64,000 bases of DNA from Jejuia sp047345485 (GCF_047345485.1 NZ_JBLFEN010000005.1:124001-188000), one strand, 5' to 3'; shown: positions 37,201 through 44,985, counted from the stretch's first letter. Program-made: numbers and translations. The notes: generated by a model not told the origin, from the sequence alone.

Positions 37201-37515
37201 TTACCTATACAAGCACAAGTATCACCTGTAAAATCATCAATAGTTTTAGATATTAATAATGATGGTTTTAAAGATATTATTTCAGTTGGTAATCATTATG
37301 GCGTTGAGGTTGAAACTACACGATATGATGCTGGCTTTGGCGCTGTACTTTTAGGCGATGGTAATAATAATTTTACATACACAGTACCAAAAACAAGTGG
37401 TTTTTATGTACCAAATGATTCAAGAAAACTGTCTACATTAAATACAAAAAATAATACAATTATTCTTACTACAATAAATAATAAAGCACCACAAATTTTC
37501 AATCTTAGTCAATAG
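34213..37515 (+). CDS. FG-GAP/VCBS-repeat lipoprotein with ASPIC/UnbV domains
   Basis: The 1100-residue lipoprotein has lipobox LTAC (acylated C21). At least 13 calcium-loop repeats of the DxDNDGDxD type run through it (for example DMDNDGDLDMYQVN, DFDNDGDLDVVTNN, DIDNDGDDDLMLVG), consistent with two beta-propellers. Between them, at about residue 550-590, is an ASPIC/UnbV module with VEVLWPDGKVSVFEGVSANT. CRTAC1-like proteins of this kind are frequent in Bacteroidota glycan loci, but their biochemical role is not established; binding at the cell surface is the usual guess. It is the last gene of the GH149-led group; a 328-bp gap follows. Confidence 0.8.
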   Translation: MNKLKTIVVVCFSLVLFLTACDSNKSTRNLYPETLNGGLELLTKEVTGVDFNNSIKESTTLNMFYYSQIYNGAGVAVGDLNNDDLPDIFFCGNQVNDRLYLNRGDFKFEDITKTSKAAKNGGWSWGVTMADVNSDGYLDIYVSRNGESINLEDRKNQLYINNQDLTFTESAMQYGLADPGFSTQAVFFDMDNDGDLDMYQVNQPPDAKLFKRYTIGEETYRHYTDKLYKNENGRYRDVSREAGIEIRLAYGLAVCATDFNNDGWTDLYVTNDYDEPDVMLYNNGDGTFKNVIDKNLKHISRFSMGADTGDINNDGLIDLVTLDMAAEDHYRSKTNMGSMSTEEFNAIVDKGDHYQYMFNTLQVNSGRSGFYDVANIAGLGKTDWSWGALIVDLDNDGLKDVMVSNGIRKDVRNNDFVDALNNVDVNISAKEFFNMTNLAPSSPLSNYVFKNKGELQFEKVTDDWGFETPSFSSGIAYGDFDNDGDLDVVTNNIDAPAFIYKNNATGNFLKIDFEGSEKNRFGYGAKAIIYHNNSKQIAENTVTRGYFSSVTPGLFFGLGNDVTVDKVEVLWPDGKVSVFEGVSANTTLVAKHTKAKTIDSKHNITKGFLLEASPSSLGINFQHKENNFDEYVDEVLLPHNVSQNGPFTTVGDANGDGLEDFFIGGAVGQSGVLYLQDNNGKFQMSDSQPWAQDKLSEDLGCLFIDVDGDNDQDLFIASGGSEHKHGSKYLQDRLYINKGNGMFAKAIGKLPNIKESSQCIKASDIDNDGDLDLFVGTRLISGKYTHPATSYLLINTNGSFKIAEKTIAPDLNSIGMVTDAAFTDIDNDGDDDLMLVGEWMEIKVLENNKGKFSDNSNKFGLNENSRGLWWSLTASDLDNDGDDDYILGNLGKNNKFKASKAHPFKVYANDFDNNGTNDIVLAKFYKDDYVPMRGRECTSQQMPFVAKKFKDYHSFASSKLEEILPEKKVENAVVYQISSFESIVLINESGVLKKKALPIQAQVSPVKSSIVLDINNDGFKDIISVGNHYGVEVETTRYDAGFGAVLLGDGNNNFTYTVPKTSGFYVPNDSRKLSTLNTKNNTIILTTINNKAPQIFNLSQ

Positions 37516-37843
37516 ATTTATATAATTAACTATCGTTCATGCTGTTATTGGTCCGCTAGGTATATGTTTATTTATTTCTATAAAAATAGAGACGTTAATC
37601 TACCACAACATTACCACAACAAATACCTAAACATATAAATACTAAAGGCTTTTCTATGCACTTAAAAAACAGTGTAGTAATAGTAAACAAAGGGTGTTTT
37701 AAGATTTATTAAAAAAAACTATCTTTTTTTTAAGATGTATGTTTTTTGTATGGGGTTAATTTATCAATTCGCTATTATTTAGGCTTAATTTTATAGAACA
37801 CCACATTTTAATTCTTATAATAATTAACTAAATTTTTAAAAAG
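37516..37843 (+). promoter_or_regulatory. Regulatory gap before the T9SS glycan-binding gene
   Basis: This is a 328-bp non-coding stretch. At 37601-37611 is ACCACAACATT, directly followed by ACCACAACAAA. At 37736-37749 is TGTATGTTTTTTGT, identical to 16158-16171 before susC. These shared parts suggest that both genes answer to the same regulator, probably the SusR-like protein. No strong terminator for the preceding gene was found, and no further gene is visible. Confidence 0.5.
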
Positions 37844-39151
37844 ATGAAAAAAATTACTTTATTACTCATGCTATTAGTTGCATCCCTTGGGTATTCCCAG
37901 GCTACATTACCTATTGATTTTGAAGGTGGATCTCCAACAACATCAGATTTTGTTAGCTTCAATGGAGGAACTGCAAGTGTAATAGCTAATCCACAAAGTA
38001 GCGGAGACAATACAAGTGCAACTGTTGCACAATTGGTTAGAGATGGCGGAGAAGTTTGGGCAGGAGCTAAAATAGCCTTGTCTTCTACTTTAGATTTCTC
38101 TACAAACGACTCTTTTAGAATGAAAGTTTACACAGCAGCTCCTGTTGGAACTACTGTTGCTTTTAAGATTGAAAATACAGATGGTTCTGTGGCTATTGAA
38201 TTAGCAGATCAATCTACATCTGTGCAGAATGCATGGGAAACGTTTGAATGGAGTTTTGCAGGAGCAGCCGCAGGAACGTATAATAACATAGTATTTCTTT
38301 TCGACCTTGGTAATGTAGGAGATGGTACTGCTGCCTCAACATTTCTTTTTGATGATATAGAGCAGTTTGACGGCTCAGGTGGACTGTCGCAAATTGATTT
38401 ACCAGTAACTTTTGAAGGCTCAACTACAGACTACACTATGTCTGATTTTGGAGGAAATGTATCAACCTTAGTCGTTGACCCTACTGATGCAGGAAACATG
38501 GTAATGCAATCTATAAAAACAAGTGCTGCCGAAACATGGGCAGGAACAACTATTGGAACACCAGCTGGTTTTGCAACGGATATTCCAATTACTGCAACAG
38601 ATACTAAAATGAATGTGCGCGTATGGTCTCCTGATGCAGGTATACCTATTATGTTAAAAATTGAAACGGCAGGAATTCCAACTCAATCGTGTGAGACACT
38701 CACAAGTACAGCAGTTGTTGCGGGATGGAATACTTTAGAATTTGACTTTGCAAATGAAAGACCAGGAACCGCTGCTCTTAATTTAGGTTTCACATTCAAT
38801 TTGGCATCCATATTTTTCAATTTTGATGTTAGTGGTGCTACAGTTGGTAGCGATAAAACCTATTATTTTGATGACGTGATGTTTGGAGCTGCTGTGCTTA
38901 GTACAACAGATTTTAGTAAGTCAACCTATAAAATTTATCCAAATCCAACACAAAATAGCTGGACTATTAAGTCACAAAACCAACCAATTAATTCTATTAA
39001 TGTGTTTAATGTTTTAGGAAAGCAAGTATTGTCTCTATCGCCTAACACAGATGAGGTAACAATAAACGGCTCGGGATTAAAATCTGGTATTTATTTTGCA
39101 CAAATTAAAACCTTAACAGGTTTAAATAGTATTAAGTTGATTAAGCAATAA
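37844..39151 (+). CDS. T9SS-secreted protein with two CBM-like modules
   Basis: The 435-residue protein has signal peptide 1-19 (MKKITLLLMLLVASLGYSQ). Module 1 (about 21-170) contains LPIDFEGG, SVIANPQSSG and VWAGAKIAL and ends FLFDDIE; module 2 (about 184-345) contains LPVTFEGS, TWAGTTIG and VRVWSPDAG and ends YYFDDVM. Both match the modules of the surface protein at 20744. The last 80 residues are a type A T9SS sorting domain (YKIYPNPTQNSWTI, INVFNVLGKQVL, LKSGIYFAQIKT). No catalytic domain is present, so it looks like a released or surface-attached beta-glucan-binding protein. A strong terminator follows. Confidence 0.82.
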   Translation: MKKITLLLMLLVASLGYSQATLPIDFEGGSPTTSDFVSFNGGTASVIANPQSSGDNTSATVAQLVRDGGEVWAGAKIALSSTLDFSTNDSFRMKVYTAAPVGTTVAFKIENTDGSVAIELADQSTSVQNAWETFEWSFAGAAAGTYNNIVFLFDLGNVGDGTAASTFLFDDIEQFDGSGGLSQIDLPVTFEGSTTDYTMSDFGGNVSTLVVDPTDAGNMVMQSIKTSAAETWAGTTIGTPAGFATDIPITATDTKMNVRVWSPDAGIPIMLKIETAGIPTQSCETLTSTAVVAGWNTLEFDFANERPGTAALNLGFTFNLASIFFNFDVSGATVGSDKTYYFDDVMFGAAVLSTTDFSKSTYKIYPNPTQNSWTIKSQNQPINSINVFNVLGKQVLSLSPNTDEVTINGSGLKSGIYFAQIKTLTGLNSIKLIKQ

Positions 39152-39175
39152 TAATTGCTAAGTTTAGTTTGTTTG

Positions 39176-39208
39176 AAAGAGCGCTTTATTTTAAGCGCTC
39201 TTTTTTTG
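39176..39208 (+). terminator. Rho-independent terminator closing the PUL
   Basis: AAAGAGCGCTT pairs with AAGCGCTCTTT around a TATTTT loop, followed by a run of T. It lies 25 bp after the stop of the T9SS protein and 47 bp before the LysE gene. Confidence 0.9.
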
Positions 39209-39254
39209 TTTGCGCTTTTATGCTTTACTTTGTAAATAGCTTTCTTCTACGTAT

Positions 39255-39950
39255 ATGATTAACGATATAATAGCTGCAATTCCGTTCGGCATTATTTTAG
39301 CCTTTACTATTGGTCCAGTGTTTTTTGTACTTCTTGAAACCAGTGCTACCAAAGGTTTTAAATGTGCATTGATTTTTGATTGCGGAGTTATTTTAGCTGA
39401 TGTTTTATTTATTATAGTTGCATTTTTTAGTACAAATAAACTATTAGAAAAAATAAAAGACGATCCTAATTTTTTAATTTTTGGAGGCGTTCTTTTAATG
39501 GTTTATGGCCTTATTTCATTTATAAAAACCTCAAAATCTTTTAGGGAAATTGTTAGAGAATATCATAAAGTTGAAATAAAAAAGGGTTATGGAAAGCTAT
39601 TTCTAAAAGGGTTTCTTCTAAACTTTATTAATATTGGTGTTTTACTTGGTTGGGTAGCATTTATAGTATTAGGCAATACGTTAGCAGAATCTGAAAATGG
39701 TGTAATTGTATTTCTTTCCACAATTCTTATCATTTATTTTCTTGTAGATTTAATTAAGATTGCTATTGCTAAAAAGTTAAAAAATAAGCTAACGCCAAGA
39801 TTAATTTTTAAAACAAAAAAAATAGTAGCTTTAGTTATTTTTAGCTTTGGCGTACTGCTTTTTATTCAAGGTTTTTTCCCAGAAGAAAAAGAGTTACTTA
39901 AGGAAAGGTTTGATAAAATAAACCCAATTAGAGAAAATATTTCTCAATAA
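39255..39950 (+). CDS. LysE/RhtB family translocator
   Basis: The 231-residue inner-membrane protein starts with the family pattern IPFGIILAFTIGPVFFVLLETSATKGFK. It has about six hydrophobic segments, with a charged loop near 85-105 (KSFREIVREYHKVEIKK) and a second group from about 110. LysE-type proteins export amino acids or similar small metabolites in exchange for protons; the substrate is not visible. It reads toward a bidirectional terminator at 40021-40059. Confidence 0.82.
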   Translation: MINDIIAAIPFGIILAFTIGPVFFVLLETSATKGFKCALIFDCGVILADVLFIIVAFFSTNKLLEKIKDDPNFLIFGGVLLMVYGLISFIKTSKSFREIVREYHKVEIKKGYGKLFLKGFLLNFINIGVLLGWVAFIVLGNTLAESENGVIVFLSTILIIYFLVDLIKIAIAKKLKNKLTPRLIFKTKKIVALVIFSFGVLLFIQGFFPEEKELLKERFDKINPIRENISQ

Positions 39951-40020
39951 ATTAAATGGCTTTAAAAATATATATTTATTAAAACATTTTAAAAATTCAA
40001 GTTTTGGTGTAATTCAAAAT

Positions 40021-40059
40021 AAAAAAAGCTTTTAGAATTAGTGTCTAAAAGCTTTTTTT
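40021..40059. terminator. Bidirectional terminator between LysE gene and tRNA-Cys
   Basis: A 16-bp perfect stem (AAAAAAAGCTTTTAGA with TCTAAAAGCTTTTTTT) surrounds a 7-nt loop. T runs occur on both strands, so it can end the rightward LysE transcript and the leftward tRNA-Cys transcript, whose 3' end is at 40063. Confidence 0.88.
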
Positions 40060-40062
40060 GTG

Positions 40063-40134
40063 AGGCGTCGAGCGGAATCGAACCGCTGTAGCAGGTTTTG
40101 CAGACCTGTGCCTAAGCCACTCGGCCACGACGCC
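40063..40134 (-). tRNA. tRNA-Cys (anticodon GCA)
   Basis: Read on the minus strand: acceptor stem GGCGTCG pairs with CGACGCC, anticodon stem CAGGT/ACCTG encloses the loop CTGCAAA with anticodon GCA, and the T arm carries GGTTCGATTCC. The discriminator is T (U73), the identity base of cysteine tRNA. The 3' CCA is not encoded. Its length is 72 nt. Confidence 0.96.
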
Positions 40135-40147
40135 ATTAATTGAGATG

Positions 40148-40182
40148 CAAATGTAAAAAATTTTGTGACTATTATTTACAAA
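40148..40182 (-). promoter_or_regulatory. Promoter of tRNA-Cys
   Basis: On the minus strand a -7 element TACATTTG (40148-40155) is preceded by TTTG (40179-40182) with a 23-bp spacer, close to the Bacteroidota TTTG / TAnnTTTG arrangement. The tRNA 5' end is 13 bp downstream of the -7 box. Confidence 0.7.
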
Positions 40183-40185
40183 AAA

Positions 40186-40548
40186 TCACTTTTTACGCTT
40201 TTTAATCATTTTTATAGTTACGCATGCAACATCACCGCCAATAGGAGGGTTTAATTTGCTAATATTTATGGTTGCTTTTTTTACCATATTGTCTTCATCA
40301 AATATTCTATCTAAAACACGTTTAGCAACGGTTTCTAAAAGTTTAGAAGGTATAGCCATTTCTTCTCTAATTACCTTATTTAAAAACACATAGTCAACTG
40401 TATCTTGTAGCGCGTCACTTTTTGCTGAAATTTGTAAATTAGCTTTTACCTCTATATCTACACGGTAGTCACTTCCTATTTTAGTTTCTTCTTCAAGACA
40501 GCCATGATGTGCAAAAATTCTAATATTTTCAACTTTTATAATTCCCAT
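40186..40548 (-). CDS. folB: Dihydroneopterin aldolase
   Basis: The enzyme converts 7,8-dihydroneopterin to 6-hydroxymethyl-dihydropterin in folate synthesis. The 120-residue length is typical. Landmarks are IRIFAHHGCLEEETKIGSDY near the N-terminus, DTVDYVFLNKVI, SKLLETVAKRVLDRIF with the conserved glutamate, and the C-terminal SKLNPPIGGDVACVTI. It starts 97 bp from glnS, divergently, and its 3' end lies near the tRNA-Cys promoter. Confidence 0.93.
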   Translation of the reverse strand: MGIIKVENIRIFAHHGCLEEETKIGSDYRVDIEVKANLQISAKSDALQDTVDYVFLNKVIREEMAIPSKLLETVAKRVLDRIFDEDNMVKKATINISKLNPPIGGDVACVTIKMIKKRKK

Positions 40549-40577
40549 GTAACAGATTTTAAGTCGGTAAAATTACC

Positions 40578-40585
40578 TAATTTTG
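40578..40585 (+). promoter_or_regulatory. Probable -7 element of glnS
   Basis: TAATTTTG matches TAnnTTTG in the divergent folB-glnS gap, 60 bp before the glnS start. A well-placed -33 TTTG is not clear. Confidence 0.4.
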
Positions 40586-40645
40586 TCTATATTTTTATTT
40601 AATTAGAAGAGTTTCTATTTTGAAACTTCGAATTGCAACGTATCT

Positions 40646-42640
40646 ATGTCTGAAAAAAGAAAATCACTCAATTTTATAGAGCAAATAATAGAAGATGATT
40701 TAGCCAGTGGCATGTCTAAAAACGATTTACGTTTTAGATTTCCTCCCGAGCCTAACGGATATCTACATATTGGCCATACCAAAGCTATAGGTATTAGTTT
40801 TGGTTTGGGTGAATATTACAACGCACCAGTAAATTTAAGGTTTGATGATACTAACCCTGCTAAAGAAGAGCAAGAATATGTTGATGCTATTAAGCAAGAC
40901 ATTGCTTGGTTAGGTTACAAATGGGATAAAGTTTTATTTTCATCAGATTATTTTCAACAATTATATGACTGGGCTATAAAACTAATAACCGAAGGTAAAG
41001 CTTATGTAGATTCTCAATCTAGCGAAGCTATGGCAATACAAAAGGGTACGCCTACAGAACCTGGTGTAGATGGCCCATATAGAAATAGAACAGTTGAAGA
41101 GAATTTAGATTTATTCCAAAAAATGAAGGATGGTGTATTCAACGAAGGCGAGCATATTTTACGTGCTAAAATAAATATGCAACACGTAAATATGTTAATG
41201 CGAGATCCTATTATGTATCGTGTGATTAAAAAAGAACATCACAGAACAGGCAATGATTGGTGTATTTACCCTATGTACGATTGGACGCATGGTGAAAGCG
41301 ATTATTTAGAACAAATTTCACACTCGTTGTGTTCTTTAGAATTTAAACCTCATAGAGAGCTTTATAACTGGTTTTTAGATCAAGTAGTAGACACCGATAA
41401 ACTAAGACCTAAACAGCGCGAATTTGCACGTTTAAATTTAAGTTATACTATTATGAGTAAGCGTAAGCTACTTAAATTGGTAGAAGACGGTATTGTAAAT
41501 GGATGGGATGACCCTAGAATGCCAACAATTTCAGGATTAAGACGGCGTGGTTATACACCAGCTGCTTTAAGAAAGTTTGTAGAAACCGTTGGTGTTGCTA
41601 AACGTGATAATGTGATAGATGTATCACTTTTAGAGTTTTGTATTAGAGAAGATTTGAATAAAACGGCGCCTAGAGTAATGGCCGTTTTAAACCCTGTAAA
41701 ACTTGTAATTACTAATTATCCTGAAGATAAAGTAGAGTGGATGGATGCTGAAAATAATCAAGAAGACGACAGTGCAGGTTATAGAAAAGTACCGTTTTCA
41801 AGAGAACTATATATCGAAAAAGAAGATTTTAAAGAAGAAGCTAGTAACAAGTTTTTTAGATTAAAACTAGGTGGAGAAGTTCGTTTAAAAAATGCATACA
41901 TTGTAAAGGCTGAAAGTGTAGTTAAAGCTACAAATGGAGACATTACAGAAATACATTGTACGTATTCTGAAGATACGTCTAAAAAGGTAAAAGGCACATT
42001 ACACTGGGTATCGATACAACACGCAGTTAAGGCCGAAGTGAGAGAGTACGATAGATTGTTTAATGATGAAGCTCCTGATAGTCATCTAGATAAAGATTTT
42101 ATGGATTTTATAAATCCTAATTCATTAAAAACAATTGAAGCTTTTATTGAACCTAGTTTAAAAGAAGCTAAAATTGGAGACAGATATCAATTTCAAAGAC
42201 TAGGGTATTTTAATGTGGATGATGACACAACATCAAACAAGTTAGTATTTAATAAAACGGTTGGTTTAAGAGATACTTGGGCAAAGGTGAAACCAAAAAC
42301 TAATACGCAAACACAAAAACCACAAAACAATCAACCTAAGCGAAAGCCTATTGACGTTATTAAGCAATTTGGTAAAAAGTATACTAATTTACCTGAAGCT
42401 AAACAACAAAAAGTACGTGCAGAAATTTTAGAATTGGCTAAAGACGTAACCTATGAAGAGGTTGAACCATTATTTAATACTGCAGTAAAAAAAGTAGGTA
42501 CTAGAATTGCTGTTACTTTAATGCTTAATGTATTACTTAAAAATGGATTAAGTCGTAATGAAGTTATTGATGCTTTTCTATTAAAAGCTTCTGAAGATAA
42601 AAACGAAATATTAGTAGCTGAAGCAAAAGTTTTACTTTAA
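40646..42640 (+). CDS. glnS: Glutaminyl-tRNA synthetase with C-terminal extension
   Basis: The enzyme charges tRNA-Gln with glutamine. The class I signatures are PPEPNGYLHIGHTKAIGI (HIGH) and YTIMSKRKLL (the KMSKS counterpart); GlnRS-specific features include RFDDTNPAKEEQEYVDAI and WDDPRMPTISGLRRRG. The catalytic and anticodon-binding parts cover about residues 10-555. A Gln/Asn/Lys-rich linker (about 552-570) leads to a helical C-terminal domain of about 95 residues (AEILELAKDVTYEEVEPLFN). Length 664 is about 100 longer than E. coli GlnRS. Similar added domains in Bacteroidota and Deinococcus GlnRS have been related to YqeY, but I see no strong YqeY signature here. Confidence 0.94.
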   Translation: MSEKRKSLNFIEQIIEDDLASGMSKNDLRFRFPPEPNGYLHIGHTKAIGISFGLGEYYNAPVNLRFDDTNPAKEEQEYVDAIKQDIAWLGYKWDKVLFSSDYFQQLYDWAIKLITEGKAYVDSQSSEAMAIQKGTPTEPGVDGPYRNRTVEENLDLFQKMKDGVFNEGEHILRAKINMQHVNMLMRDPIMYRVIKKEHHRTGNDWCIYPMYDWTHGESDYLEQISHSLCSLEFKPHRELYNWFLDQVVDTDKLRPKQREFARLNLSYTIMSKRKLLKLVEDGIVNGWDDPRMPTISGLRRRGYTPAALRKFVETVGVAKRDNVIDVSLLEFCIREDLNKTAPRVMAVLNPVKLVITNYPEDKVEWMDAENNQEDDSAGYRKVPFSRELYIEKEDFKEEASNKFFRLKLGGEVRLKNAYIVKAESVVKATNGDITEIHCTYSEDTSKKVKGTLHWVSIQHAVKAEVREYDRLFNDEAPDSHLDKDFMDFINPNSLKTIEAFIEPSLKEAKIGDRYQFQRLGYFNVDDDTTSNKLVFNKTVGLRDTWAKVKPKTNTQTQKPQNNQPKRKPIDVIKQFGKKYTNLPEAKQQKVRAEILELAKDVTYEEVEPLFNTAVKKVGTRIAVTLMLNVLLKNGLSRNEVIDAFLLKASEDKNEILVAEAKVLL

Positions 42641-42722
42641 TTTTTACGCGTTAAAAAAACAAAAAAAGCTGTTCTATTGTATTTTGTTATATTTAAAGCA
42701 CTAACTATAAATATTTTACATT

Positions 42723-43199
42723 ATGGAATTTAATTTTATTGCAATTCTCGTAGCGGCATTAGTGCCTATGTTACTCGGTTTTTTTTGGTATGGACCACTA
42801 CTTTTTCAAAATGCTTGGATGAAAGCATCAGGGGTTACAGAAGAAACAATTAAATCTGGAAACATGGCCGTAATTTTTGGAGTATCTTTACTATTGGCTA
42901 TCTTATTATCGTTTTTTACTCAGTTTTTAGTGGTTCATGAAATGGGTGTTTATGGCATGACGGAAGGCCAATTAGAAGGTGAAACCGCAAAAGCTTTTTT
43001 AGCTGAATGGTCTGGTAAATACAGAAGTTTTGGTCATGGTGCCATACATGGTATAATGGCTGGTGTAATGTTTGTATTCCCAATAATTGCTATTATCAAT
43101 TTATTTGAGCGCAAACCTTGGAAGCTAACTTTTATTAATGCAGGTTACTGGGTTATTGTATTGGCAATAATGGGTGCAATTATTTCTGGATGGGTATAA
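42723..43199 (+). CDS. DUF1761-type integral membrane protein
   Basis: The 158-residue protein has four hydrophobic segments, near residues 5-25, 50-72, 103-125 and 135-157. The family-like pattern is LGFFWYGPLLFQNAWMKASG at the first segment, with HGAIHGIMAGVMFVFPIIAI later. DUF1761 proteins have no known function. A terminator hairpin follows at 43224-43258. Confidence 0.75.
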   Translation: MEFNFIAILVAALVPMLLGFFWYGPLLFQNAWMKASGVTEETIKSGNMAVIFGVSLLLAILLSFFTQFLVVHEMGVYGMTEGQLEGETAKAFLAEWSGKYRSFGHGAIHGIMAGVMFVFPIIAIINLFERKPWKLTFINAGYWVIVLAIMGAIISGWV

Positions 43200-43223
43200 T
43201 TTGTAAACTTTTAACATATTTAG

Positions 43224-43258
43224 AGACTGAGAATTGTAATTTTCAGTCTTTTCTTTTT
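43224..43258 (+). terminator. Rho-independent terminator after the DUF1761 gene
   Basis: AGACTGAGAATT pairs with AATTTTCAGTCT (one mismatch) and is followed by TTTCTTTTT. It lies 24 bp after the stop codon. Confidence 0.75.
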
Positions 43259-43266
43259 AACACATA

Positions 43267-44418
43267 TTGATACATTTTAACGTTTACGAAAGTATAGATG
43301 ATGTTCCAATAACTTGGAATAATTTGGTGAAGCATGATGTGTTGTTACAAACCAAATATTTAAAAGCTTTGGAAGTATCAGCCCCTAATAATATTAGCCT
43401 ATTTTATATAGGTATATTTAAAAATAATACTTTAATAGGTGTAGCGATTATTCAGCGTGTGCAACTATACCTAAAAGATATGTTTAGGAATACGACAGTA
43501 TCTTGTTTTAAAACGTTTTTGAGAGATACTATTTCTAAACTGCTTAAAGGCACTATTTTAGTTATTGGAAATTTAACACATACAGGCCAACATGGTATGT
43601 ATTTTAACCCAGAAGCGATTACTAGAAGAGATTTTTATGCCTATGTTTTTAAAGGCGTATCAGAAATTGAAAAGATTATAAAGCAAACAGAAGGCAAAAC
43701 TATTCGATTAATTCTTTTAAAGGATTTCTTTAAAGATGATATCATGCACGATGCTATTTTATTTCAAAAGAAAAAATTACATAAAGCCATTGTACAACCT
43801 AATATGATTATGGATGTAAGAGATGTTTGGGCTTGTAATGCCGATTATGTAAGCTGCATGAAAAAGAAATATAGAACAAGATATAAGCGCGCCAAAAAGA
43901 AACTTAATAACATAGGTTGTAGAGAAATGAGTTTAGATGAAATAGACGCTAATTCTCAATTGCTTCATAAGCTTTATCTTAATGTGTCTAATAACGCAAC
44001 GTTTAATACATTTATACTTCCCGAAAATCATTTTTACACCTATAAAACCCTCCTGAAGGAAAATTTTAGGGTTTTTGGGTATTATTTAAATGATGAACTT
44101 GTTGGCTTTTTCACCCTAATTCTAAATAATAAACAGTTAGAAACTTATTTTTTAGGCTATAAAACTGAGCACCAACACCCAAACCAACTCTATTTAAATA
44201 TGTTGTACGAAATGGCTAAATTTGGTATAGACCATAATTTTAAAAGTATTGTGTATGCTAGAACAGCTATGGAAATAAAGAGCTCTGTAGGTGCTAAACC
44301 AGAAGCTATGGTAATGTATTTAAAACATACAAATACCATTTTAAATGCTATTTTAAAACAGGTTTTTCGTTTTATGAATCCTTCAAAAGATTGGGAAGAG
44401 CGGCACCCATTTAGTTAA
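43267..44418 (+). CDS. GNAT/FemAB-like acyltransferase family protein
   Basis: The 383-residue soluble protein seems to start at TTG 43267 (MIHFNVYESIDDVPITWNNL); the preceding terminator leaves no room for a much earlier start. The N-terminal half resembles one GNAT-like domain (FYIGIFKNNTLIGVAIIQRV). The C-terminal half contains MKKKYRTRYKRAKKKLNN, YLNDELVGFFTLILNNKQLE and FLGYKTEHQHPNQLYLNMLY, the pattern of FemAB-like double-GNAT acyltransferases. Substrate is unknown. Conserved FKSIVYARTAMEIKSSVGA near the end is a hallmark of this uncharacterised group. Confidence 0.6.
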   Translation: MIHFNVYESIDDVPITWNNLVKHDVLLQTKYLKALEVSAPNNISLFYIGIFKNNTLIGVAIIQRVQLYLKDMFRNTTVSCFKTFLRDTISKLLKGTILVIGNLTHTGQHGMYFNPEAITRRDFYAYVFKGVSEIEKIIKQTEGKTIRLILLKDFFKDDIMHDAILFQKKKLHKAIVQPNMIMDVRDVWACNADYVSCMKKKYRTRYKRAKKKLNNIGCREMSLDEIDANSQLLHKLYLNVSNNATFNTFILPENHFYTYKTLLKENFRVFGYYLNDELVGFFTLILNNKQLETYFLGYKTEHQHPNQLYLNMLYEMAKFGIDHNFKSIVYARTAMEIKSSVGAKPEAMVMYLKHTNTILNAILKQVFRFMNPSKDWEERHPFS

Positions 44419-44479
44419 ATGTCAATTTTATTTTAAGTATTGGCTTTTATTTTCGACTTAAATTAGTAAATATTAAATC

Positions 44480-44983
44480 ATGAAACGATTATTTCTTCTT
44501 TTAGTGCTAGTTCCTTTTTTTAGTTTTTCTCAGAATATGAATAATGAAACACTACACGATATTTATACTTCGGTAAGTGATTCTATTCAAGGGCAAGCCG
44601 GAGGCTGGAAATTTTTTGTTAAAGATGTGCCCATAATGTGTATTACAGATACCAATCATAATAGAATGCGAATTATATCGCCCATAGCAGACTCTAATAG
44701 TTTAAATGAAGCATTAATTAAAGCAGCCCTTGTTGCTAACTTTCATACAGCTTTAGATGTAAAATATGCAGTGTCTGACGGTGTGTTATGGTCAGTGTTT
44801 ATTCATCCACTAAAAGAGTTATCAGAGCATCAAGTTAAGGATGCTGTGAGTCAAGTATATTATGCTAATATCAATTTTGGAACCACATTTAATAGTACCT
44901 CTTTAAGTTTTCCTGGAAGCATTAATGCAGAAGCTCAAGAAGAGCAAAAGATAGAAGAGAAGATAGAATTTAAAAAGTCGTAA
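44480..44983 (+). CDS. Secreted protein, YbjN/chaperone-like fold suspected
   Basis: The 167-residue protein has signal peptide 1-18 (MKRLFLLLVLVPFFSFSQ). The mature part contains WKFFVKDVPIMCITDTNHN, MRIISPIADSNSLNEALIKA and VLWSVFIHPLKELSEHQV. The pattern (a strand pair, a long helix, a strand and a 'HPL-L' region) is reminiscent of YbjN or type III-chaperone-like folds, but this is a loose impression. It is followed by a bidirectional terminator shared with the SPFH gene. Confidence 0.55.
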   Translation: MKRLFLLLVLVPFFSFSQNMNNETLHDIYTSVSDSIQGQAGGWKFFVKDVPIMCITDTNHNRMRIISPIADSNSLNEALIKAALVANFHTALDVKYAVSDGVLWSVFIHPLKELSEHQVKDAVSQVYYANINFGTTFNSTSLSFPGSINAEAQEEQKIEEKIEFKKS

Positions 44984-44985
44984 AA

